A stretch of 6,598 bases of DNA from an uncultured Actinotalea sp. (GTDB lineage Bacteria; Actinomycetota; Actinomycetes; Actinomycetales; Cellulomonadaceae), in contig NZ_CAMPHH010000193.1 of the NCBI RefSeq assembly GCF_946885855.1, positions 1 through 6,598 of the forward strand, read 5' to 3'. This document shows positions 1 to 6,598 of this stretch, piece by piece. Position numbers and translations under genes: made by a program. The notes under the pieces are model-generated. The model searched no databases and was not told the origin of the DNA. It saw only the letters and a list, made by a program, of their open reading frames with translations. Within the stretch, counting starts at the first letter, position 1. Each line of letters opens with the position of its first letter.

Positions 1-52
1 GCATACGAGATCGCTCAGTGTCTCGTGGGCTCGGAATGTGTATAAGAGACAG
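1..52 (+). other. Illumina Nextera P7/i7 adapter contamination (not genomic)
   Basis: This stretch is a sequencing-library adapter. Bases 1-11 are the inner end of the P7 flow-cell oligo (GCATACGAGAT). Bases 12-19 (CGCTCAGT) sit where the 8-base i7 index belongs; from memory this is Nextera XT index N724 as written in the adapter (ACTGAGCG as read). Bases 20-34 (GTCTCGTGGGCTCGG) are the Nextera read-2 segment. Bases 35-52 are the Tn5 mosaic end, AGATGTGTATAAGAGACAG in the standard oligo, but lacking its first G here. On the minus strand this is the classic read-through of an insert into the adapter, beginning CTGTCTCTTATACACA. Genomic sequence therefore starts at 53. The element order and near-perfect identity leave little room for another explanation. 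Confidence 0.98.
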
Positions 53-633
53 CCGGGGTCCCGGTGACCCGCGCTGCGCTCGCCCAGGTAGCTCGCGCGG
101 CCCTTGGTCGCCACGAGCGGGTCCGTCGCGACCGCGCCCTCCTCGGCCGCCGTGGCCGCGGCCGCCAGGACCTGCTCGGCCGAGGCGCCGTCGGCGACGG
201 CCTGCTGCGCGGCGGTGACCGCCGGGGTCCACGCGTCGACCATCGTCTTCTCGCCGGGCTGGGCCTTGCCGCGGGCGACGATGCCCTCCAGGCCCGCCTC
301 GAGCATCGCGACGACGCCCGCGGCGTCGAGCACGTCCGCGCCGGTGACCTTCGCAGCCCGGAGATAGGCCGTGCCGTAGAGGGGCCCGGCCGCGCCGCCG
401 ACGGTCGACATGAGCGTCGTGGCGACGGTCTTGAGCACGTCGCCGGGCTGGGCCGGGGGCTCGGCCGCACCGTCGAGCTTGGCGATGACGGCGGTGAAGC
501 CGCGCCGCATGTTCTCGCCGTGGTCGCCGTCACCGATCTGGCGGTCGAGCTCCACCAGGTAGTCCCGCTGCTCCGCGATCACCTGGGCGGTCCTGCGGAC
601 CCAGTCCAGGGCCCACGCCACGTCGAGGCTCAT
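53..633 (-). CDS. dhaL: Dihydroxyacetone kinase subunit DhaL (ADP/ATP-binding), 3' end truncated by contig end
   Basis: DhaL holds the nucleotide that carries the phosphate to dihydroxyacetone bound on DhaK; in the PEP-dependent enzyme the bound ADP is re-phosphorylated by the PTS-like protein DhaM. The start is ATG at 633-631, preceded by a clear AAGGAG (638-643) with a 4-nt spacer. The visible 193 codons plus a Gly codon (GGN) match the DhaL family from end to end. LDRQIGDGDHG (29-39) places Asp30, Asp35 and Asp37, the Mg-ADP ligands, at the same numbers as in E. coli DhaL. TLMSTVGGAAGPLYGT (73-88) is the nucleotide-binding loop region, and KGRASYLGERSAGHRDPG (177-194) is the conserved C-terminal motif. 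E. coli DhaL (about 210 residues) has roughly 17 more after this DPG, so only the last helix is missing. The cut is the adapter junction, not a mutation. It lies downstream of dhaK in the same direction. A cytosolic DhaK-DhaL complex is expected from the family. Confidence 0.96.
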
Positions 634-654
634 GATGCTCCTTCGTCCGGTCGG

Positions 655-674
655 CCGCCCCGGGGGGTGGGCGG
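655..674 (-). promoter_or_regulatory. Small hairpin just upstream of the dhaL ribosome binding site
   Basis: A perfect 6-bp inverted repeat (CCGCCC at 655-660, GGGCGG at 669-674) encloses an 8-nt C/G-rich loop in the dhaL leader, ending 12 nt before the AAGGAG. It could influence ribosome access, but short G/C stems are common by chance in DNA this GC-rich, so the functional reading is weak. Confidence 0.2.
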
Positions 675-707
675 TCCTCGTAGCCTGCCACGCGACCCTG
701 CCTCATC

Positions 708-723
708 GCTGCCCCACGGCAGC
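708..723 (-). promoter_or_regulatory. Perfect 6-bp stem hairpin in the dhaK-dhaL gap
   Basis: GCTGCC (708-713) and GGCAGC (718-723) form a perfect 6-bp stem around a 4-nt loop. The same bases take part in an 11-bp-spaced direct repeat of GCCCCACG (711-718 and 722-729). No U-tract follows on the minus strand. It may be part of a structured intercistronic mRNA; its function is unknown. Confidence 0.25.
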
Positions 724-748
724 CCCACGATCGTGTCAACCGTGCTGA

Positions 749-775
749 ACAGCGGCTGGACAGCGGCTGGACAGC
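749..775. repeat. Tandem 11-bp repeat, about 2.5 copies
   Basis: ACAGCGGCTGG occurs at 749-759 and again directly at 760-770, followed by a partial copy ACAGC at 771-775. The unit is 11 bp, about one helical turn. It sits between dhaK and dhaL, directly next to the large hairpin at 777-809. It could be a slippage product or a pair of protein sites on one DNA face; the sequence does not decide this. Confidence 0.6.
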
Positions 776-776
776 C

Positions 777-809
777 GCGGGGCCGACCGGTACTCCCGGC
801 CGGCCCCGC
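777..809 (-). terminator. Strong 14-bp hairpin downstream of dhaK, terminator-like without U-tract
   Basis: In the minus-strand transcript, bases 809-796 pair with 790-777 over 14 positions (13 Watson-Crick, one G-U) around the 5-nt loop GAGTA. On the plus strand the same position is an A-C mismatch, so the structure fits minus-strand RNA slightly better. It begins 39 nt after the dhaK stop codon. There is no following run of U, so it is not a classic intrinsic terminator. Hairpins without U-tracts are often proposed as terminators in actinobacteria, and it could equally protect dhaK mRNA from 3' decay or reduce read-through into dhaL. Confidence 0.5.
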
Positions 810-817
810 GCCGTCGT

Positions 818-846
818 CGTCCCGCTCAGGCAGCAGCGGCGGGACG
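818..846 (-). terminator. Second hairpin immediately after the dhaK stop
   Basis: CGTCCCGC (818-825) and GCGGGACG (839-846) make a perfect 8-bp stem with a 13-nt loop. In the transcript it starts 2 nt beyond the dhaK stop codon, and the larger hairpin at 777-809 follows. Two stems in tandem after a stop fit a termination or mRNA-stabilising region, but no U-tract is present. Confidence 0.35.
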
Positions 847-848
847 GG

Positions 849-1844
<996 letters not shown>

Positions 1845-1850
1845 GCTGCG

Positions 1851-1857
1851 CTCCCTC
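1851..1857 (-). promoter_or_regulatory. dhaK ribosome binding site that decides the GTG start
   Basis: On the minus strand GAGGGAG (1857-1851) lies 6 nt before the GTG at 1844-1842. It supports translation from this GTG rather than from the in-frame ATG 141 bases upstream. Confidence 0.8.
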
Positions 1858-1978
1858 TGTTGCTCACGGCGGCACGCGGCGTCCTCGCCGCGGCCGTGTC
1901 CGGGGCGCCCCGTCGCCGACCACGGCGCCGTCGACGACGACGGACCACAGGCCGGTACCGCGGGACGATCCCTGCGTG

Positions 1979-1997
1979 CCAGCATCGAAGACGCTGG
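1979..1997. promoter_or_regulatory. Imperfect palindrome over the dhaK -10: candidate operator
   Basis: CCAGCATC (1979-1986) and GACGCTGG (1990-1997) are inverted repeats agreeing at 7 of 8 positions around GAA. The element covers the proposed -10 and the neighbouring spacer, where a repressor would block RNA polymerase. dha operons are commonly controlled by a dedicated regulator, but no regulator gene is in this window, so the binding protein is unknown. Confidence 0.35.
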
Positions 1998-2009
1998 TCA
2001 GAGGGTCAA
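1981..2009 (-). promoter_or_regulatory. Predicted sigma-70-type promoter of dhaK
   Basis: On the minus strand a -35 TTGACC (2009-2004) and a -10 GATGCT (1986-1981) are separated by 17 bp, the optimal spacing. The -35 matches the consensus at 5 of 6 positions; the -10 keeps the A at position 2 and the T at position 6, the best conserved bases. Transcription would start near 1974, giving a leader of about 130 nt before the dhaK GTG. The promoter makes dhaK(L) a unit that can be expressed apart from ileS-folC. A CACGTG palindrome (2016-2021) lies just upstream of the -35. Start site and strength are inferred only. Confidence 0.55.
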
Positions 2010-2103
2010 GGGGATCACGTGCGCCCGTCGTGCACATCCGTGCGGGCCGGGTCCGCGCCGGCGTGGTCGGCCGGGCTCGTCCCGTCCCTCGCGGGTGCCT
2101 CCC

Positions 2104-3474
2104 CTAGGCCTTCCCGAGCACCGCCCGCGCCTCCGCCGCGAGCACGACGGAGCCGGTGACCAGCACACCCGCGGCGGTCAGGGCGCCCGCGTTGCCGGAC
2201 TCGGCCACCTCCACGGCGAGGGTCACCGCGTCGGCCAGCCGCTCGGCCACGTGCACCCGGTCCGGCCCGAAGACGTCGACCGCGACCCGCTCCAGGTCCT
2301 CCACCTCGAGCGACCGGGCCGAGGACGACCGGGTCACGACGACCTCGGCCAGCAGCGGCTCGAGCCCCGCGAGGATCTGCTCGGCGTCCTTGTCCTCCAT
2401 GACGCCGACGACGCCCACGAGGCGGGAGAACGCGAAGGCCTCCTCCACGGCGGTGACGAGCGCCTCCACCCCGGCCGGGTTGTGCGCCGCGTCGACGAGC
2501 ACGGTCGGGGAGGTGCGCACGACCTCCAGGCGCCCGGGTGAGGTGACGTCACCGAACGCCGCCTCGACGACGTCCGCCGCGAGCGCCCCGCCGGAGCGCA
2601 GCAGCACCTCCGTGGCGGAGAGCGCGAGGAGGGCGTTGTGCGCCTGGTGCGCCCCGTGCAGGGGCAGCAGGATCCCGGTGTAGAGGCCGCCGGACGTGCG
2701 CAGGTCCAGCACCTGCCCGCCGACGGCGACGTGCCGGGCGGCCACCTCGAGGTCCACGCCCTCGCGCAGCACCCGCGCGCCGCGCTCGGCCGCGGCCGCG
2801 AGCAGGACGCCGTCGGCCTCCGGCTGCTGCTCCGCGAGGACGACGGTGCAGCCGTCCTTGATGATCCCGGACTTCTCCCCCGCGATGTCGACCAGGGCGT
2901 GACCGAGCCACCGCTCGTGGTCCCTCGCGACCGGCGTCACGACGGCGACGTCCGCGTCGGCGACGTTGGTCGCGTCCCACGTGCCGCCCATGCCGACCTC
3001 GACCACGGCGACGTCCACGGGCGCGTCGGCGAACGCCGCGAACGCCATGACCGTGAGCACCTCGAAGAAGCTCATGCGGGGACCGGCGGCCGCCAACGAC
3101 TCGGCGTCGACCATGTGCACGTACGGCGCCACGTCCTGCCACAGCTCCACGAAGCGCTCCGCGCTGACGGGCTCGCCGTCGATCGCGATGCGCTCGGTGA
3201 CGCTGGCCAGGTGCGGGCTGGTGAAGCGCCCCGTCCGCAGCCCGTGCTCGCGCAGCAGCCGCTCCACCATCCGGGACGTCGAGGTCTTGCCGTTGGTGCC
3301 GGTGAGGTGCACGACCCGGAACGCGCGCTGGGGCTCCCCGAGCAGGTCGCACACGCGCCGCACCCGGTCCAGCGTCGGCTCGAAGTCGTGCTCGGGCGCG
3401 CGGTCCAGGATCCCGGCGTAGACCTCCCGCAGCGCCTCCTGGCCGCTCGGGTCGGCCCCGTGCCGGCCGGTCAC
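2104..3474 (-). CDS. folC: Bifunctional dihydrofolate synthase / folylpolyglutamate synthase FolC
   Basis: FolC is a Mur-ligase-fold ATPase that joins glutamate to dihydropteroate to make dihydrofolate, then adds further glutamates to reduced folates, keeping them in the cytosol. The 456 residues cover the whole family length. [13 protein letters not shown] (56-68) is the P-loop. [12 protein letters not shown] (85-96) is the omega-loop/pterin-site region, and [12 protein letters not shown] (159-170) is the Mg-binding motif. The region [23 protein letters not shown] (184-206) includes the conserved [18 protein letters not shown] (274-284) and SPGRLEVV (312-319) follow. The glutamate-binding C-terminal domain shows DAAHNPAG (328-335), VGVMEDKD (357-364) and [14 protein letters not shown] (437-450). 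The start is GTG at 3474-3472, which overlaps the ileS stop as GTGA and has GGGGGAGG (3479-3486) before it. The frame remains open far upstream, but only as a shadow of ileS. The stop is TAG at 2106-2104. One copy doing both reactions is usual in actinobacteria. Confidence 0.97.
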   Translation of the reverse strand: MTGRHGADPSGQEALREVYAGILDRAPEHDFEPTLDRVRRVCDLLGEPQRAFRVVHLTGTNGKTSTSRMVERLLREHGLRTGRFTSPHLASVTERIAIDGEPVSAERFVELWQDVAPYVHMVDAESLAAAGPRMSFFEVLTVMAFAAFADAPVDVAVVEVGMGGTWDATNVADADVAVVTPVARDHERWLGHALVDIAGEKSGIIKDGCTVVLAEQQPEADGVLLAAAAERGARVLREGVDLEVAARHVAVGGQVLDLRTSGGLYTGILLPLHGAHQAHNALLALSATEVLLRSGGALAADVVEAAFGDVTSPGRLEVVRTSPTVLVDAAHNPAGVEALVTAVEEAFAFSRLVGVVGVMEDKDAEQILAGLEPLLAEVVVTRSSSARSLEVEDLERVAVDVFGPDRVHVAERLADAVTLAVEVAESGNAGALTAAGVLVTGSVVLAAEARAVLGKA

Positions 3475-6400
3475 GACGCCTCCCCCGCCGGCTCGGCCTT
3501 CGCGACCCTCACCTGCGCCACGGCGGCCCCGACGTCCCCGCCGCCGACCTCCAGGTCCACGGCGAGCGTCTCCCGGGCGATCATGGCGCGGTGCTCCTCG
3601 ACGGCGGCCACGCGGTCGGCCGGCACCGTCAGCCCGAGGTGGATCCGGTCCGTGACCTGCAGCCCCGCGGCCTTGCGCTCGTCCTGGACGACGCGCACGA
3701 CGTCGCGGGCGAACCCCTCGGCACGCAGCGCGTCGTCCAGCCCGGTGTCCAGCAGCACCACGCCGCCGTCGTCGAGCACCCCGGCGACCGTGGTCTGCTC
3801 CCCGTCCCCGCTCTCGGCGACCACGGTGGTCAGCTCGTACTCGGCCGGCTCCAGGGGTACCGGACCGTCGGGCGTGCGCACGACGACGCCGCCGTCGACC
3901 TGCTCCCACTCGCCCGCCCTCGCGGCCCGGATGACGACCTGCACCGCCCGGCCCAGGCGCGGCCCGGCCGCGCGGGCGTTGACCGCGAGCCGCGTGGTGA
4001 CGCCGAGGTCCTCGGGCCCGACCTCCGCCAGCGGCACGAGGGTGACGTGCTTGACGTTGAGCTCCGTCCGGACGAGGTCCGCGTAGGGCTGCACGCCCTC
4101 GGGGTCCGACAGCGCCAGGCCCAGCTCGCGCAGCGGCTGGCGCACCCGCAGCCCGTGGGCCTTGCGCAGGCCGAGGGTCATCGAGACGATCTCGCGCACC
4201 TGCTCCATGGAGCTCACCAGGTCGTGGTCCGCCACCAGCACGCGCCCCAGGTCGGTGTCCTGGCCGTCGGCGCCCACGACGGCGGGCCAGTCCGTCAGGT
4301 GCACGCTGCGCCCGCCCGTCAGGCCGCGCCAGATCTCCTCCGTCAGCAACGGCGCGAGCGGCGCCATGACCCGGTTCAGCACCTCCAGCGCGGTCCACAG
4401 GGTGTCGAACGCGTCGGCGTCCTCGGCCCAGAACCGGTCGCGCTGGGTGCGCACGTACCAGTTGGTCAGCATGTCGAGGTGCTCGCGGACCGTCTCGCAC
4501 GCCCCGGCCACGTCGTAGGCGTCGAGCTGCTCCTGCAGGCGCACCACCAGGTCCCGCGTGCGGGCCAGGAGGTACCGGTCGAGCGCGCCCAGCCCGGCCA
4601 CGCGCTCGGGCGTCACGGGACGGGCGACGTACCCCCGGCCGCCGTCGGCGGCGCCGGCGTAGAGCGTGAAGAAGTAGTACGTGCTCCACAGCGGCAGGTG
4701 GACCTGGCGCACGACGTCGCGGATGCCCTCCTCGGTCACGACGAGGTTCCCGCCGCGCAGGATCGGGCTGGCCATGAGGAACCAGCGCATCGCGTCCGAG
4801 CCGTCGCGGTCGAAGACCTCGTTGACGTCCGGGTAGTTGCGCAGGCTCTTGCTCATCTTGCGCCCGTCGGAGCCGAGCACGATGCCGTGCGAGACGCAGG
4901 AGCGGAACGCCGGCCGGTCGAACAGCGCGGTGGCCAGCACGTGCAGCGTGTAGAACCAGCCGCGGGTCTGGCCGATGTACTCGACGATGAAGTCGCCCGG
5001 GTAGTGGTGCTCGAACCACTCCGCGTTCTCGAACGGGTAGTGCACCTGGGCGAAGGACATCGAGCCGGAGTCGAACCAGACGTCCAGGACGTCCGGGATG
5101 CGACGCATCGTCGACGCCCCGGTCGGGTCGTCCGGGTTGGGACGGGTCAGCTCGTCGATGAACGGCCGGTGCAGGTCGGTCACGGGCACGCCGAAGTCGC
5201 GCTCGAGCTCGGCGATCGAGCCGTAGACGTCGATCCTGGGGTACGCCGGGTCGTCGCTCACCCACACCGGGATGGGCGTGCCCCAGTAGCGGTTGCGCGA
5301 GACGGACCAGTCGCGCGCGTTCTCGAGCCACTTGCCGAACTGGCCGTGCTGGACGTGCTCGGGCGTCCAGGAGATCTGCTCGTTGAGCTCGACCATCCGG
5401 TCCTTGATCGCCGTGACCTTGATGAACCAGCTCGAGACGGCCTTGTAGATGAGCGGGTTGCGGCACCGCCAGCAGTGCGGGTAGGCGTGCACGTACGAGG
5501 CCTGGCGCAAGAGCCGGCCGTCGGCCCGCAGACGCTGCGTGATCGGCTTGTTCGCCTCGAAGACCTGCAGGCCCTCGAAGTCCGGGACGAGCGAGGTGAA
5601 GCGGCCACCGTCGTCGACGCTGAGCACGGTCGGGATGCCGGCCCCGTCGCAGACCTCCTGGTCCGCCTCGCCGTAGGCGGGCGCCTGGTGGACCAGGCCC
5701 GTGCCGTCCTCGGTCGTGACGTACTCGGCCACCAGGACCTGGAAGCCGTTCTCCATGCCGGGCTGGTCGGCGAGGTAGTCGAACAGCGGCTCGTAGCGGA
5801 CGCCCACCAGCTCCGTACCCACCAGCTCACGCACGACGGCGGCCTGGGCCTCCTCCGCGCTCGCGTAGCCCAGGTCCTTCGCGTACCCGCCCAGGAGGTC
5901 CCTGGCCAGGAGGAAGTGCTCGCCGGTCAGGCCGGCCTGGGTGCCCTCGCGCGCCTCGGGCACGACCGCGTGCGGCACGACGACGTACGTGATGTCCGGG
6001 CCGACGGCGAGCGCGGCGTTGGTGGGGAGCGTCCAGGGCGTCGTCGTCCAGGCCAGGGCCCGCACGCCGGTGAGCCACAGCGCATCGGCCCGCTCCCCCA
6101 CGAGCGGGAAGGTGACCGTGACGGTCTGGTCCTGCACGTCCTGGTAGACGTCGTCGTCCATCCGCAGCTCGTGGTTGGACAGCGGCGTCTGGTCGCGCCA
6201 GCAGTACGGCAGGACGCGGTAGCCCTCGTACGCCAGGCCCTTGTCGTGGAGCTGCTTGAACGCCCAGATCACCGACTCCATGAACGGCAGGTCGAGCGTC
6301 TTGTAGTCGTTCTCGAAGTCGACCCACCGGGCCTGGCGCGTGACGTACGCCTGCCACTCGTCGGTGTACCTGAGCACCGAGGCCCGGCACGCCTCGTTGA

Positions 6401-6598
6401 ACGCCGCGATGCCCATCTCGTCGATCTGGGCCTTGTCCGTGATGCCCAGCACGCGCTCGGCCTCGAGCTCGGCCGGCAGGCCGTGGGTGTCCCAGCCGAA
6501 GCGTCGCTCGACCCGCTGCCCGCGCATCGTCCGGTAGCGCGGGACGACGTCCTTGACGTAGCCGGTCAGGAGGTGGCCGTAGTGCGGCAGTCCGTTGG
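3471..6598 (-). CDS. ileS: Isoleucyl-tRNA synthetase, eukaryote-like type (IleRS2), 5' end outside the window
   Basis: IleS charges tRNA-Ile with isoleucine and hydrolyses mischarged valine. The visible part is 1041 residues, in frame to the window edge at 6598. It begins [16 protein letters not shown], so only some 50-60 N-terminal residues are missing (estimate). PHYGH holds the HIGH signature as HYGH (5-8). [11 protein letters not shown] is at 33-43. The CP1 editing domain has [11 protein letters not shown] (183-193) and [15 protein letters not shown] (298-312), ending in the editing Asp. HCWRC (374-378) is a zinc-ligand-like motif, and SVSRNRYWG (431-439) is typical. KMSKS (codons 4859-4845, about residue 580) is intact. 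[12 protein letters not shown] (712-723) belongs to the anticodon-binding domain. The HYGH form and the SRNRYWGTP style are those of the eukaryote-like class, which many actinobacteria use and which is generally little affected by mupirocin. The apparent ATG at 6527 is internal. The stop TGA overlaps the folC start. Confidence 0.97.
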   Translation of the reverse strand, partial: NGLPHYGHLLTGYVKDVVPRYRTMRGQRVERRFGWDTHGLPAELEAERVLGITDKAQIDEMGIAAFNEACRASVLRYTDEWQAYVTRQARWVDFENDYKTLDLPFMESVIWAFKQLHDKGLAYEGYRVLPYCWRDQTPLSNHELRMDDDVYQDVQDQTVTVTFPLVGERADALWLTGVRALAWTTTPWTLPTNAALAVGPDITYVVVPHAVVPEAREGTQAGLTGEHFLLARDLLGGYAKDLGYASAEEAQAAVVRELVGTELVGVRYEPLFDYLADQPGMENGFQVLVAEYVTTEDGTGLVHQAPAYGEADQEVCDGAGIPTVLSVDDGGRFTSLVPDFEGLQVFEANKPITQRLRADGRLLRQASYVHAYPHCWRCRNPLIYKAVSSWFIKVTAIKDRMVELNEQISWTPEHVQHGQFGKWLENARDWSVSRNRYWGTPIPVWVSDDPAYPRIDVYGSIAELERDFGVPVTDLHRPFIDELTRPNPDDPTGASTMRRIPDVLDVWFDSGSMSFAQVHYPFENAEWFEHHYPGDFIVEYIGQTRGWFYTLHVLATALFDRPAFRSCVSHGIVLGSDGRKMSKSLRNYPDVNEVFDRDGSDAMRWFLMASPILRGGNLVVTEEGIRDVVRQVHLPLWSTYYFFTLYAGAADGGRGYVARPVTPERVAGLGALDRYLLARTRDLVVRLQEQLDAYDVAGACETVREHLDMLTNWYVRTQRDRFWAEDADAFDTLWTALEVLNRVMAPLAPLLTEEIWRGLTGGRSVHLTDWPAVVGADGQDTDLGRVLVADHDLVSSMEQVREIVSMTLGLRKAHGLRVRQPLRELGLALSDPEGVQPYADLVRTELNVKHVTLVPLAEVGPEDLGVTTRLAVNARAAGPRLGRAVQVVIRAARAGEWEQVDGGVVVRTPDGPVPLEPAEYELTTVVAESGDGEQTTVAGVLDDGGVVLLDTGLDDALRAEGFARDVVRVVQDERKAAGLQVTDRIHLGLTVPADRVAAVEEHRAMIARETLAVDLEVGGGDVGAAVAQVRVAKAEPAGEAS
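3479..3486 (-). promoter_or_regulatory. folC ribosome binding site inside the end of ileS
   Basis: GGGGGAGG on the minus strand lies 4 nt before the folC GTG and within the last codons of ileS. With the four-base GTGA stop/start overlap it suggests that ribosomes finishing ileS restart on folC, so the two are co-transcribed and coupled. Confidence 0.7.

Noticed and set aside
35..52. Tn5 mosaic end as evidence of a natural transposon
   Set aside because: It is flanked by P7 and index sequence, so it comes from the library transposase and not from a mobile element in the genome.
18..218. Plus-strand ORF containing the peptide MCIRDS
   Set aside because: Its start and first residues are translated from the Nextera adapter, and the rest is antisense to dhaL.
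530..739. 69-codon minus-strand ORF upstream of and overlapping dhaL
   Set aside because: It runs out of frame through the dhaL start, has no family resemblance and no clear ribosome binding site, and dhaL has a strong one.
1845..1985. N-terminal extension of dhaK to the ATG at 1985
   Set aside because: The extra 47 residues do not resemble DhaK, the ATG lies in the predicted -10, and the GTG at 1844 has a good ribosome binding site.
2041..2103. Terminator after folC
   Set aside because: Only short, imperfect GC stems (for example CCGGC/GCCGG) are present and no U-tract follows; not convincing enough to list.
3471..3474. Frameshift between ileS and folC
   Set aside because: The GTGA overlap joins two complete, normal reading frames; it is a standard stop/start overlap.
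2638..4086. 482-codon plus-strand ORF opposite folC and the end of ileS
   Set aside because: Antisense shadow spanning two well-identified genes on the other strand; no recognisable domain.
3475..5466. Upstream part of the very long open frame that ends in folC, as a giant fusion protein
   Set aside because: This part is the alternative frame of ileS, rich in Arg, Gly, Ala and Pro; the FolC homology begins only near 3474.

Overview
This is an ordinary housekeeping and central-metabolism stretch of a very GC-rich bacterial chromosome, at the edge of a draft contig. I see no new defence, mobile or RNA system. All real genes lie on the minus strand, so biologically the window reads from right to left: ileS (5' end cut off by the window edge), folC, dhaK, dhaL (3' end cut off). 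The high GC content, the strong G/C preference at third codon positions, the GTG starts, the ileS-folC pairing and the eukaryote-like type of isoleucyl-tRNA synthetase all point to an actinobacterium. A Micrococcales (Cellulomonas-like) source is my guess, not a demonstrated fact.

Layout. Positions 1-52 are not genome: they are an Illumina Nextera (Tn5) P7 adapter with its i7 index and mosaic end, left on the contig end. Genomic sequence starts at 53, inside the last part of dhaL (53-633, about 17 residues missing). A 215-bp gap (634-848) with several hairpins and short direct repeats separates dhaL from dhaK (849-1844). A 259-bp gap (1845-2103) carries a good sigma-70-type promoter for dhaK with an imperfect palindrome over its -10. 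Then come folC (2104-3474) and ileS (3471-6598 and beyond), which overlap by four bases (GTGA) and are probably translationally coupled.

Function. IleS charges tRNA-Ile and FolC makes and polyglutamylates folates; both are housekeeping and probably co-transcribed. DhaK and DhaL are the substrate-binding and nucleotide-binding subunits of a dihydroxyacetone kinase of the PEP-dependent type, which feeds dihydroxyacetone into glycolysis as DHAP. The phosphoryl-donor subunit DhaM would be expected just beyond the missing end of dhaL but cannot be seen. The dha genes have their own promoter and are probably a separate unit from ileS-folC.

The main things to remember are the adapter contamination at 1-52, the resulting artificial end of dhaL, the candidate regulated promoter before dhaK, and the placement of dhaKL directly after folC.
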